From NCBI RefSeq assembly GCF_034321785.1, contig NZ_JAXLPB010000004.1, positions 372,001-436,000 of the forward strand: a DNA stretch of 64,000 nt. Direction: 5' to 3'. Below the pieces are notes generated by a model. It was not told where the DNA came from and did not search any database. It saw only the letters and a program-made list of their open reading frames with translations. Origin of the DNA: Fulvimarina uroteuthidis (GTDB taxonomy: Bacteria; Pseudomonadota; Alphaproteobacteria; Rhizobiales; Rhizobiaceae). The position numbers and the translations under genes were made by a program. Positions 18,512 through 29,492 of the stretch are shown here, one piece after another (position 1 is the stretch's first letter; every line of letters starts with the position of its first letter).

Positions 18512-21013
18512 ATGAATGCCGACGCGGCGACCGCGTCCTTCGTGCTGCCCAAGGCGTTCACCGACTGGTTCGATCGCAACGGCTGGGCGCCGCGCCCCCA
18601 TCAATTGGACCTCATCGCGCGCGCGCAGGACGGGCGATCGGTGCTTCTCATCGCGCCCACCGGCGCTGGCAAGACGCTGGCCGGCTTCCTGCCCGCGCTG
18701 GTCGATCTTGCGGGCTTGACGCCGCGCAGGCCCGGCACGCGCGCCCGCGGCGTCCACACGCTCTACATCTCGCCTTTGAAGGCGCTTGCCACCGACATTC
18801 GCCGCAATCTGGAACGGCCGGTGGAGGAGATGGGCCTGCGCGTGACGCTGGAAACCCGCACGGGCGACACCAGCCAGGCCAAGCGCCAGCGCCAGAAGCT
18901 GAAACCGCCCGACATTCTCCTGACGACGCCGGAGCAGCTTGCCCTCCTCATCGCCGGCAAGGACGCGCGGGACTTCTTCGCGGACTTGAAATATGTCGTC
19001 TTCGACGAGCTCCACGCCCTCGTCACCTCCAAGCGCGGCCATCTCCTGGCACTGGGGCTCGCGCGCCTGCGCAAGCTCGCGCCGGGGCTGCAGACCGTCG
19101 GCCTCTCGGCCACCGTCTCGCAGCCGGCCGAGCTCTGCCGCTGGCTCGTGCCCCAGGTCCAGGGCGCCGACGCGCAGGCCGACCTCATCGAGGTGTCGGG
19201 CGGCGCCAAGCCCGACATCGCGATCCTGGAGAGCGAGGCCCGCGTGCCCTGGCAGGGCCATACCTGCCTTTATGCCATGGGCGAGATCTACGAGGCGGTG
19301 AAGGCCCACCGCACCGTGCTGCTGTTCGTCAACACGCGCTTCCAGGCCGAGCTTCTGTTCCAGGAGCTGTGGAAGATTAACGAGGACACGCTGCCCATCG
19401 CGCTCCATCACGGCTCGCTCGACGTCGCCCAGCGCCGGCGCGTGGAAGCGGCGATGGCGCGCAACGCGCTGCGCGCGGTGGTCGCCACCTCGACCCTCGA
19501 CCTCGGCATCGACTGGGGCGACGTGGATCTCGTCGTGCATGTGGGCGCGCCCAAGGGCGCCTCGCGCCTCGCCCAGCGCATCGGCCGCGCCAATCACCGC
19601 ATGGACGAGCCGTCGAAGGCGATCCTCGTGCCGTCCAACCGCTTCGAGGTGATGGAGTGCCAGGCCGCGCTCAACGCCAACTATCTGGGCGACCAGGACA
19701 CGCCCCCCTTGCGCGAGGGCGCGCTGGACGTTCTTGCCCAGCACGTGCTCGGCATGGCGGTCGCCGAACCGTTTCACGCCGACGCGCTCTACGACGAGAT
19801 CGTCACCGCCGCCCCCTACGCCTCCCTTGCATGGGAAACCTTCGAGCAGATCGTCGATTTCGTCGCCACCGGCGGCTACGCCCTGCGCGTCTACGAGCGC
19901 TACGCCCGCATCCGCCGCACCGAGGACGGCACCTGGCGCATCACCCATCCCCGCATCGCGCAGGCCTACCGGATGAATGCCGGCACCATCGTCGAGGCCC
20001 TCTCCCTCGACGTGCGGCTCGTGAAGAAGCGCACCAAAAGCACCATCCAGCGCGGCGGCTTCATTCTCGGCAAGATCGAGGAGGCCTTCCTCGAGACCCT
20101 CGGGCCGAAGGACACCTTCCTCTTCGGCGGCGAGGTCCTGCGCTTCGAGGGCATCTTCGAGACCAGCTGCCTCGTCACGCGCGCGCCGGGCACCGAACCG
20201 AAGGTGCCCTATTGGGGCGGCTCGAAATTTCCCCTCACAACCTTCCTGGCCGGCGAGGTGCGCGCCATGCTCGCCGACCCCGCCCGCTGGTCGCAGCTGC
20301 CCGAGCAGGTCGGCCAGTGGCTGGCGCTGCAGGCGCAGAAATCGGTGATCCCCGGCCCGCAGGACCTTCTGGTCGAGACCTTCCCGCGCGGACCCCATTT
20401 CTTCATGGTGCTCTACCCGTTCGAGGGCCGCATCGCGCACCAGACCCTCGGCATGCTGCTCACCCGCCGGCTGGAGCGCGCCCGCGCCAAGCCGCTCGGC
20501 TTCGTCGCCACCGACTACGCCATCTCGATCTGGGGCAAGGCGGACATGGGCGCGATGATCCGGGACGGACGCATCGCGCTCGACGATCTCTTCGACGAGG
20601 ACATGCTCGGCGACGATCTGGAAGCCTGGATGGGCGATTCATGGCTCTTGAAGCGCACCTTCCGCCAGTGCGCGGTGATCGCCCAGCTCGTCCAGCGCAA
20701 CCAGCCGGGGCAGGAGAAGACCGGGCGCCAGGTGACGGTGTCCACCGACCTCGTCTACGACGTGCTGCGCGCCCACGAGCCGGACCACATCCTCCTGAAG
20801 GCGACCTGGGCCGACGCCGCCTCCGGCCTTCTCGACGTCGCCCGCGTCTCCGACCTCCTCGCCCGCATCAAGCACCACATCGTCCACAAGCCCCTCGACA
20901 AGATCTCCCCGCTGGCCGTCCCCGTCATGCTCGAAGCCGGGCGCGAACGCGTCGAGGGGGAAGCACGCGACGAGGTGTTCGAAGAGGCGATGGTCCGGGA
21001 GGCGTTGGGGTGA
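18512..21013 (+). CDS. ligase-associated DNA damage response DEXH box helicase
   Basis: This is 833 residues and resembles Lhr helicases. It has motif I APTGAGKTLAGFLPAL near residue 48, ISPLKALATDI, the DEXH box VFDELHAL near 165, motif III GLSATV, motif VI QRIGRANHR near 355, and the winged-helix and Lhr-like core beyond. The C-terminal part (HPRIAQAYRMNAGTIVEA, FVATDYAISIWGKADM, RPCARV-like ending) fits the DEXH protein found with an ATP-dependent ligase, exonuclease and PdeM. The ATG at 18512 is the first good start; a TTG 30 bases upstream is possible. The gene normally expected downstream, pdeM, is replaced here by a repeat-rich cassette. Confidence 0.88.
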   Translation: MNADAATASFVLPKAFTDWFDRNGWAPRPHQLDLIARAQDGRSVLLIAPTGAGKTLAGFLPALVDLAGLTPRRPGTRARGVHTLYISPLKALATDIRRNLERPVEEMGLRVTLETRTGDTSQAKRQRQKLKPPDILLTTPEQLALLIAGKDARDFFADLKYVVFDELHALVTSKRGHLLALGLARLRKLAPGLQTVGLSATVSQPAELCRWLVPQVQGADAQADLIEVSGGAKPDIAILESEARVPWQGHTCLYAMGEIYEAVKAHRTVLLFVNTRFQAELLFQELWKINEDTLPIALHHGSLDVAQRRRVEAAMARNALRAVVATSTLDLGIDWGDVDLVVHVGAPKGASRLAQRIGRANHRMDEPSKAILVPSNRFEVMECQAALNANYLGDQDTPPLREGALDVLAQHVLGMAVAEPFHADALYDEIVTAAPYASLAWETFEQIVDFVATGGYALRVYERYARIRRTEDGTWRITHPRIAQAYRMNAGTIVEALSLDVRLVKKRTKSTIQRGGFILGKIEEAFLETLGPKDTFLFGGEVLRFEGIFETSCLVTRAPGTEPKVPYWGGSKFPLTTFLAGEVRAMLADPARWSQLPEQVGQWLALQAQKSVIPGPQDLLVETFPRGPHFFMVLYPFEGRIAHQTLGMLLTRRLERARAKPLGFVATDYAISIWGKADMGAMIRDGRIALDDLFDEDMLGDDLEAWMGDSWLLKRTFRQCAVIAQLVQRNQPGQEKTGRQVTVSTDLVYDVLRAHEPDHILLKATWADAASGLLDVARVSDLLARIKHHIVHKPLDKISPLAVPVMLEAGRERVEGEARDEVFEEAMVREALG

Positions 21014-21079
21014 GGTGCGCGACCGAAGCCTGAGGCCGCGTTCCGCTTTTTCGGTTTCGCCTTCCGCCTCTGAGCAGAA

Positions 21080-21111
21080 ATCCATTCCGGTAGCCGGTCA
21101 TCCCTTCGAGG
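21080..21111 (+). repeat. 32-bp direct repeat, left copy, bordering the GIY-YIG cassette
   Basis: This stretch, beginning ATCCATTCCGGTAGCCGG, recurs at 21975-22006 in the same orientation with 30 of 32 bases equal. The two copies enclose about 860 bases with the GIY-YIG gene, its partial duplicate and four REP-like palindromes. Confidence 0.7.
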
Positions 21112-21148
21112 ATGGCCGGCGCACGAGCGAAGACGCCGATGGCGAAGA

Positions 21149-21179
21149 GGAATGGATCCCGGGTCGAGCCCGGGATGAC
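21149..21179 (+). repeat. REP-like palindrome 1
   Basis: GGATCCCGG and CCGGGATGAC arms surround a short centre (GTCGAG). This element type (GGAATGGATCCCGG...) is a scattered repeat of Hyphomicrobiales genomes. Its orientation equals that of palindrome 3 and is opposite to the other two. Confidence 0.75.
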
Positions 21180-21246
21180 GAAGGTTCGGAAGGCCTATCA
21201 GCAATACGCCATTGCCTTCATGGCGTGCGTTTTGCAATCTTCGACA

Positions 21247-21298
21247 ATGACCGGTTTCGTCTACATCATGGCCAGCAGGAAGGGCGGCACGCTCTACA
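21247..21298 (+). pseudogene. 5' fragment of a duplicated GIY-YIG nuclease gene
   Basis: Seventeen codons (MTGFVYIMASRKGGTLY) are identical in protein to the start of the complete gene at 21536. The frame then runs into unrelated sequence and the third REP-like palindrome. The remaining 78 codons of the family are missing, so this copy cannot make a nuclease. It is the 5' remnant of a duplication that also copied the leader. Confidence 0.8.
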
Positions 21299-21344
21299 AA
21301 CCAGATTTGTGCCGGGAGATTCCAGCGCAAATCCCCGCGCCCTC

Positions 21345-21376
21345 GTCATCCCGGCCTCCGAGCCGGGATCCATTCC
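21345..21376 (-). repeat. REP-like palindrome 2 (inverted orientation)
   Basis: The sequence begins GTCATCCCGGCCTCCGAGCC and ends GGGATCCATTCC. It is the reverse complement of the element type seen at 21149 and 21438, with a different centre (CTCGGAGG). Confidence 0.75.
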
Positions 21377-21433
21377 TGTGGACCATCCTCGCTGACGTCG
21401 TTGACGAGGGCGCCACCATACTTGCCCAGAGGC

Positions 21434-21587
21434 AAGAGGTATGGATCCCGGATCAAGTCCGGGATGACGAAGGTTCGGAAGGCCTATCAGCAATACGCCA
21501 TTGCCTTCATGGCGTGCATTTTGCAATCTTCGACAATGACCGGTTTCGTCTACATCATGGCCAGCAGGAAGGGCGGCACGCTCTACA
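21434..21587 (+). repeat. 154-bp direct repeat, copy 2
   Basis: This is the second copy of the block at 21145-21298, with a period of 289 bases. Here it leads directly into the complete GIY-YIG gene, so it is probably the parental copy. Confidence 0.9.
21438..21468 (+). repeat. REP-like palindrome 3
   Basis: This is the same element as at 21149, with arms GGATCCCGG and CCGGGATGAC and centre ATCAAGT. It lies 67 bases before the GIY-YIG start codon. Confidence 0.75.
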
Positions 21588-21823
21588 CCGGCGTCACCTC
21601 CGATCTCTCGCGCCGTGTCCATGAACACAAGAACGACCTGACACCAGGCTTTACCAGCCGTTACGGGGTCAAGCGGCTCGTCTGGTACGAAGAGCATTTC
21701 GATATCCGCGACGCGATCTCGCGGGAAAAGACGATCAAGCGGTGGCCGCGCCGGTGGAAGATCGACCTGATCGAGGCGATCAATCCCGACTGGACGGAGC
21801 TTTATCGTGGGATTGGCTGGTAG
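21536..21823 (+). CDS. GIY-YIG nuclease family protein
   Basis: This is 95 residues, the usual length of small stand-alone GIY-YIG domains of the YhbQ/UPF0213 group. The motifs are in order: FVYIMASRK (GIY position), TLYTGVTSDLSRRVHEHK (YIG position with the catalytic Arg), and a later EKTIKRWPRRWK with the metal-binding Glu. Stand-alone members may cleave DNA, but the cellular role is not settled. The gene is embedded in REP-like palindromes and its 5' part with leader is duplicated upstream. The ATG at 21536 is chosen as the start of homology between copies; upstream in-frame Met codons lie in the REP. Confidence 0.83.
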   Translation: MTGFVYIMASRKGGTLYTGVTSDLSRRVHEHKNDLTPGFTSRYGVKRLVWYEEHFDIRDAISREKTIKRWPRRWKIDLIEAINPDWTELYRGIGW

Positions 21824-21870
21824 GGCATTGCGGACGTCTGCTCCCTGCGGTCGTCGAGACGAATGACCGG

Positions 21871-21961
21871 CCTCTCCCCCCTCGTCATCCCGGCCTCTCC
21901 CCCCTCGTCATCCCGGCCTCTCCCCCCTCGTCATCCCGGCCTCTCCCCCTCGTCATCCCGG
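21871..21961 (+). repeat. four tandem 22-23 bp units derived from a REP arm
   Basis: Units start at 21871, 21894, 21917 and 21940. The first three are 23 bases and identical, beginning CCTCTCCCCCCTCGTCATCC; the fourth lacks one C. Each ends with GTCATCCCGG, the left arm of the REP-like element that follows directly at 21952-21983. There are no spacers, so this is a tandem array, not a CRISPR. Confidence 0.88.
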
Positions 21962-21983
21962 CCTCCGAGCCGGGATCCATTCC
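21952..21983 (-). repeat. REP-like palindrome 4 (inverted orientation)
   Basis: This is identical in plan to the element at 21345-21376 and ends the tandem array. Its last bases overlap the right 32-bp direct repeat. Confidence 0.75.
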
Positions 21984-22006
21984 GGCAGCCGGTCATCCCG
22001 TCGAGG
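21975..22006 (+). repeat. 32-bp direct repeat, right copy
   Basis: This is the right border of the GIY-YIG cassette. It differs from the left copy (21080-21111) at two positions (T/C and T/G). Confidence 0.7.
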
Positions 22007-22062
22007 GCGGTGGCCACGGAAACGAGCCGCCGATAGGACCATCGACTGTAACGTCTTGCAGC

Positions 22063-22083
22063 ATATAACGCAGCACGTTATAT
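22063..22083. promoter_or_regulatory. palindromic operator of higBA
   Basis: ATATAACG (22063-22070) and CGTTATAT (22076-22083) form a perfect 8-bp inverted repeat around CAGCA. It lies 34 bases before the toxin start and is AT-rich in an otherwise GC-rich region. HigA-type antitoxins repress their own operon by binding such palindromes; that this one is the HigA site is inferred. Another TAACG at 22049 lies upstream. Confidence 0.7.
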
Positions 22084-22116
22084 TGCTCAGTGAAAACGAC
22101 GTCGGCGGTGCATCGC

Positions 22117-22398
22117 ATGATCCGCAGCTTCCACGACAAGCAGGCCGAGACGATCGCGCGGGGGAAGATCGCTCGGAAATTGCCGGGTGATATGCAGCGA
22201 ACTGCCTTGAAAACGCTTCGTCAACTCGATGCAGCCGCGGTCCTCGACGATGTGCGTATCCCGCCCGGAAATCGTCTGGAAGCGCTGCAGGGTGACCGTT
22301 CGGGCCAGTACAGCATCCGGATCAACGACCAATGGCGCATCTGCTTTCGGTGGGACGGTGGGCACGCGGACGATGTCGAGATCGTCGATTATCACTGA
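22117..22398 (+). CDS. higB: type II toxin HigB (RelE/ParE superfamily)
   Basis: This is 93 residues. The start MIRSFHDKQAE and the sequence ALKTLRQLDAA, IPPGNRLEALQGDRSGQYSIRINDQWRICFRW are the standard HigB signature. The C-terminal RINDQWRICF strand carries the basic and aromatic residues of these ribosome-dependent mRNA interferases. The ATG at 22117 gives the family length; a GTG at 22090 would add nine residues. It is followed 15 bases later by higA, in the toxin-first order of higBA. Confidence 0.9.
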   Translation: MIRSFHDKQAETIARGKIARKLPGDMQRTALKTLRQLDAAAVLDDVRIPPGNRLEALQGDRSGQYSIRINDQWRICFRWDGGHADDVEIVDYH

Positions 22399-22413
22399 GG
22401 CGAGGAGGCAAGC

Positions 22414-22701
22414 ATGAACGAACTCATCACGAACGTGCATCCGGGCGAAATTCTGCTTGAAGACTTTCTGGAGCCCATGGGATTGACGAAGAACGCGTTG
22501 GCCACAGCCATCGGTGTCCCGGCCACCCGGATCGGCGATCTGACGCGCGGCCGCCGTGCCATCACCGCCGACACCGACCTCCGGCTTTCCCGCTATTTCG
22601 GAACGTCCGAAGGCTACTGGCTCCGCCTGCAGAACGCGTTCGATCTGGAGGAAGCCCGGCGACAGGGCAAGTATCAGGCGATTCAGCCGAGAGCGGCGTA
22701 G
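22414..22701 (+). CDS. higA: antitoxin HigA (XRE family)
   Basis: This is 95 residues with a helix-turn-helix at about 20-65 (TKNALATAIGVPATRIGDLTRGRRAIT). The flanking HPGEILLEDFLEPMGL and the C-terminal YFGTSEGYWLRLQNAFDLEEAR are family signatures. It should neutralise HigB and repress the operon through the palindrome at 22063-22083. A GAGGCGAGG purine run precedes the ATG. The complete pair lies just outside the GIY-YIG repeat cassette. Confidence 0.92.
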   Translation: MNELITNVHPGEILLEDFLEPMGLTKNALATAIGVPATRIGDLTRGRRAITADTDLRLSRYFGTSEGYWLRLQNAFDLEEARRQGKYQAIQPRAA

Positions 22702-22812
22702 ACATCGCTCGGCGGCATGCGCAACGCTACTCGAACCGTCGGCGCGCAACCACGGGTCCGGCTCACGGTTCTCAAGCCGGGGGACGCGCGCCTTTCGGTC
22801 CAAGGCCCGCCC

Positions 22813-23643
22813 CTAGCGCCAGCCCGCCGCGCCCTGCTCCGGCACCTCTTCGCACCAGACCTTGAACCCTGTGAGGGTGTTCGGGCCGAAGGTGTGGGTG
22901 AGCGGGACGTCGGAGGCGTCGCGGCCGATGGCGATGAGGATGCGGCCCCAGCGCGGGGCATTGTTGCGCGGGTCGAAGGTCCACCAGCGGCCGGAGAGAT
23001 AGACCTCCATCCAGGCGCAGAAATCCTGCTCGCCCCAGGGCTGGGGCAGGTTCACGTCGCTGATGTAGCCGGTGCAGTAGCGCGTCGGAATGTTCAGCGC
23101 GCGGCAGAAGGCGACGGCCAGATGGGTGTAGTCGCGGCACACGCCGATGCCTTCGTTGTAGGTTTCGGCGGCGGTGCGCGTCGCGCGGGCCTGCATGTAG
23201 TCGAAATGGATGTGGTTGTGCACGAAATTGCAGACCGCCTGCACCTTGTCCCAGCCGGTCTCGATATGGCCGAACAGCCGCCAGGCCTCGTCCGACAGAA
23301 GGTCCGTCTCGCAATAGCGGCTGCCCAGAAGATAGACCATCACGTCGGAGGGCAGCTCCTCCACCGGGTGCTGGTAGGCGCCGTAGCCCACCGGGTCGGC
23401 ATGGCCGTCATCGTGGATCACCGTGTCGGTGCCGATGGTGAAGGTGCCCTGGGGGCCGACGAGCCGGTTGATCCAGTTGCCGAAGCTGTCGCGATAGCTC
23501 GTTACCGGAACATAGGGGTTGGTGTGCAGGTAATCAGGCCTCTCGAGCCGTCCGGCCTTGGAGAAGTGGACGTTGAGATTGACGATCATCGGCGTCGGCT
23601 GGGCCAGCTGGTAGGTGAGCTGGCAACCGAGATGGATGCGCAT
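22813..23643 (-). CDS. transglutaminase-like domain protein
   Basis: This is 276 residues. The N-terminal half has the conserved RIHLGCQLTYQLAQPTPM start of a bacterial transglutaminase-like family. The core carries the nucleophile region GIGVCRDYTHLAVAFCRAL with Cys 169, and the Asp of WWTFDPRNN at 224. Where canonical enzymes have a catalytic His before the AW, this protein has a Cys (DFCAW, 209). Activity is therefore uncertain; proteins of this family are often annotated as transglutaminase or protease without proof. The ATG at 23643 is the family start; longer frames are low quality. The gene is divergent from uvrB. Confidence 0.8.
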   Translation of the reverse strand: MRIHLGCQLTYQLAQPTPMIVNLNVHFSKAGRLERPDYLHTNPYVPVTSYRDSFGNWINRLVGPQGTFTIGTDTVIHDDGHADPVGYGAYQHPVEELPSDVMVYLLGSRYCETDLLSDEAWRLFGHIETGWDKVQAVCNFVHNHIHFDYMQARATRTAAETYNEGIGVCRDYTHLAVAFCRALNIPTRYCTGYISDVNLPQPWGEQDFCAWMEVYLSGRWWTFDPRNNAPRWGRILIAIGRDASDVPLTHTFGPNTLTGFKVWCEEVPEQGAAGWR

Positions 23644-23868
23644 GGCAAAAACTTTCGACGAAGGGCATGGCCCCGCACCTCGAGGTCGGGTGCGGATCGA
23701 TACGGCGTCCATCGGCTATACCGCGACAAGCTTTCGTGAGGCAAATCGGCCAGGTTGCCGCCTGCCCCGCCAAGGTGGCCGTGCGCGGCGGCGCGAGGCG
23801 CGGGAGAACCGCCGACCGGACGTAGAGCCGCGCTTCAAATCCCGCCGGTCCTCCTCTATATCGCAAGG

Positions 23869-27137
<3,269 letters not shown>

Positions 27138-27141
<4 letters not shown>

Positions 27142-27788
27142 ACACGGACGATGACCGCAACCCGGCACCCCATTCTCGCGGCCTGCAGGCATGGCGGATC
27201 GCGGCTGCGCCCCGCACCGCATCGAGGCCGATATCTTCGCCCTGCAGACGCCGGTCGGCTGCGTTCACGGCTCTTGCCGGGTTCCTGGTCAGCGCGCAGG
27301 CCTGGTCGTTCGAAGCGACCGATGGGGTTTCGATACAACCGTTCGAGCCGGGCTCGGGCGCAACCGGCAGCTTGTCATCCCTCGACGGGATCGGGAATTC
27401 GGAGCATTTGGGCGACCCGAGCCCATTGAGCCTCGATCGCCTGAAGGCGACGCGGGAGAGACCGCTTTTCGTTCCGAGCCGCCGGCCGCCAGCCGAGATG
27501 CGCGTGCCCGAACCGCCGCCGCCGGCCCCGGTCGTCGCACCTTCGCCGCCTTCGCCTCCGTCCGCCGCGCTTTTCGGGATCGTTCTGGGGCCGGGCGATG
27601 AACGCGCGATCGTCCGGATGTCCGAAGGCGATCCCTCTCGTTCCCTGCGCATTGGCGAGACCATCGAGGGCTGGACATTGATCAGGGTGGAGCCCCGCGC
27701 CGCCGTGTTCGGTCTGGGCGACAGACGCGCGACCCTTACGCTACCCGAACCGGACAGGCCCGCGACGCGATCGCGACCGGACCCTTGA
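27138..27788 (+). CDS. orphan GspC/PulC-like periplasmic protein
   Basis: This is 216 residues. A GTG start overlaps the uvrB stop (GTGA). After a basic N-terminus and a weak hydrophobic segment (AAFTALAGFLVSAQAWS) comes the stretch LDRLKATRERPLFVPSRRPP, a proline-rich linker, and a small beta domain (LFGIVLGPGDERAIVRM, LRIGETIEGWTLIRVEPRAAVF). That order, short conserved helix, RPLF-x-PSRRPP, then a homology-region-like beta domain, resembles GspC/GspN-like proteins of type II secretion. No other secretion gene is nearby. Assignment is by pattern and remains tentative. Confidence 0.5.
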
Positions 27789-27822
27789 GACATGAGCTGG
27801 CGCTCCGGTTCCGGACCTTGGT

Positions 27823-28731
27823 TCAGCGGACCCTTTGTCCCTTCGGCAGGGAGACGAGGGAGCCGGCAAGGATCAGGGGCAAGGCGACGAAGAACGCCCA
27901 GTCCGGAACCTCCGCGAAGAACAGGGCACCGGCGGCGGCGGCCCACAGGATCGACAGATATTCGAATGGTGCAAGCGCCGTGGCCTCTGCATGGCGGAAG
28001 GACAGCGTCATCAGGATATGCGCGATCCCGCCGGCAAGGCCCGAGCCGAGCAGCAGCGCCGCCTCGCGGGAGCCCGGCACGATCCAGCCGAACGGCAGCG
28101 TCGCCAGCCCCGTCACGGCCGAGACGACGGCAAACCAGAATGCGATCGCGCCGGCACTTTCGCCGGCGAGGGTCAGGCGGCGAACCTGAATCAGGGCGCC
28201 GGCCGTGAGGACCGCCGTCGCCAGCCCCAGCAGGAAGCCGGGAAGCGCGCCTTGGGAGAGGGTCCCCGAAAGTGCGGGCAGGCAGAAGGCCACGCCGCCG
28301 CAAAGACCGAGCAGGATACCGCCGAACCGTCGCATGCCGAGCCGTTCTCCCAAAAGCCCCCACCCCAGAAGCGCCAGCATCACGGGGGCGAGATAGGACA
28401 GAAGCGTCGCTTCCGCGAGCGGAAGCAGGTGGATCGTCGCGAAGGCGGTGAACATCGCGCAGGCTCCGAGAAGCGAACGCCAGAGATGCCCGAACGGACG
28501 GCGCGTGGCCAGACCGTGCGGGAAACCGCTGCTCCACCACAAGAAGAGCACCAGGGGCAGAAGCGCCACCGCCGAGCGGAAGAACACGATCTGTCCCAGC
28601 GGCACCGAGCCGCCCAGGGCCTTGATGCAAACGCCCATCACGGCGAAAGCGAACGTGGAGCCGACGCGCAGCCAGACGCCGAGAGCCTCGCCCGCTGCCG
28701 GAAGGCGGAACGCTCCGCGCTTGCCGCTCAA
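27823..28731 (-). CDS. EamA/DMT family transporter
   Basis: This is 302 residues with ten membrane helices in two EamA repeats: GSTFAFAVMGVCIKALG to AFCLPAL, and GFLLGLATAVLTAGALIQVRRL to LPLILAGSLVSL. Typical drug/metabolite transporter elements such as LGQIVFFRSAVALLPL and LLPLAEATLLSYLAPVMLALLGWGLLGERL are present. The first ATG is inside the first helix; a TTG at 28731 overlaps the stop of the ABC ATPase gene (TTGA), gives a 16-residue lead and is the likely start. This makes it the fourth gene in the iron ABC operon. The substrate is unknown. Confidence 0.8.
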   Translation of the reverse strand: MSGKRGAFRLPAAGEALGVWLRVGSTFAFAVMGVCIKALGGSVPLGQIVFFRSAVALLPLVLFLWWSSGFPHGLATRRPFGHLWRSLLGACAMFTAFATIHLLPLAEATLLSYLAPVMLALLGWGLLGERLGMRRFGGILLGLCGGVAFCLPALSGTLSQGALPGFLLGLATAVLTAGALIQVRRLTLAGESAGAIAFWFAVVSAVTGLATLPFGWIVPGSREAALLLGSGLAGGIAHILMTLSFRHAEATALAPFEYLSILWAAAAGALFFAEVPDWAFFVALPLILAGSLVSLPKGQRVR

Positions 28732-29492
28732 AGGCTGCAGAACCGGATGTGCGGCCGGCCGGACCCCGAAAGCTCGATCACCTCCGCCTCGATGCGGAAG
28801 ACCTGTCTGAGCAGGGCCTGGTTCAGCACCGCGGCCGGCGGCCCGCATGCCACCAGCGCGCCCTCCTGCATCACCACGATCCTGTCGCAGAACATGGCGG
28901 CGAGGTTCAGGTCGTGCAGCGCCACGATGCTTGTCACGTCGAGGTCGCGCACCATGCGCAGGATCTCGATCTGGTGGTGGATGTCGAGATGGTTGGTCGG
29001 CTCGTCGAGGAATAGGATCGTGGGCGACTGCGCCAGTGCCCGTGCGATGTGGACCCGCTGGCGTTCGCCGCCCGACAGCGTCTGCCAGGCCTGCGCGCGT
29101 CGCCCGTGCATGTCGACTTGCGCCAGAGCGGCCGATACGGCAGCCTCGTCGGCGGACGACCAGCCACCCAGCGCGGAGCGGTGCGGGGTGCGGCCCAGCC
29201 GGACCACGTCGCGAACGGACACGTTGGTATCGGTTGCCGCGTTCTGCTGCACGAACGCGACCTCGCGCGCCAGGTTGCGGCGCGAGACCCGCGCGACGTC
29301 CCGGCCGTTGATTTCCACCCGTCCCGAGCGAGGGCGCTTCAACCCCGAAAGCAGGCGCAGGAGCGAGGACTTGCCCGATCCGTTCGGACCGATCAGCCCG
29401 AGCGTCTCGCCGCCGCACACGGACAGGGAGACATCGCGCACGATGGTCTTCGGGCCCACGCCCCAGATGAGATTGCTGGCGACGATCGTCAT
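28728..29492 (-). CDS. iron-siderophore type ABC transporter ATP-binding protein
   Basis: This is 254 residues of the FecE/FhuC group. It has Walker A GPNGSGKSS (35-43), the Q-loop FVQQNAATDTNVSVRDVVRLGRTPH, signature LSGGERQRVHIARALAQ, Walker B ILFLDEPTNHLD and the H-loop IVALHDLNLAA. It powers uptake of an iron chelate or corrinoid with the permease and binding protein upstream. Its ATG overlaps the permease stop (ATGA), and its own stop overlaps the TTG start of an EamA permease. A specific substrate cannot be read from the sequence; no TonB receptor is in the window. Confidence 0.9.
   Translation of the reverse strand: MTIVASNLIWGVGPKTIVRDVSLSVCGGETLGLIGPNGSGKSSLLRLLSGLKRPRSGRVEINGRDVARVSRRNLAREVAFVQQNAATDTNVSVRDVVRLGRTPHRSALGGWSSADEAAVSAALAQVDMHGRRAQAWQTLSGGERQRVHIARALAQSPTILFLDEPTNHLDIHHQIEILRMVRDLDVTSIVALHDLNLAAMFCDRIVVMQEGALVACGPPAAVLNQALLRQVFRIEAEVIELSGSGRPHIRFCSL

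Larger units (their letters stand above)
21145..21298 (+). repeat. 154-bp direct repeat, copy 1
   Basis: This copy matches 21434-21587 with 5 differences in 154 bases. It holds a REP palindrome, an 80-base leader and the first 17 codons of a GIY-YIG gene. Identity breaks off abruptly after GCTCTACA at 21298. Confidence 0.9.

Noticed and set aside
16495..19380. 961-codon plus-strand frame across the MscS and helicase genes
   Set aside because: It covers parts of two well-supported genes in other frames and gives a low-complexity Arg/His/Asp-rich protein; it is a shadow.
18374..20440. 688-codon minus-strand frame within the helicase gene
   Set aside because: It is an antisense shadow of a conserved helicase with no family features.
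21871..21961. Possible short CRISPR array
   Set aside because: The units are directly tandem with no spacers, the copies derive from a REP arm, and there are no cas genes.
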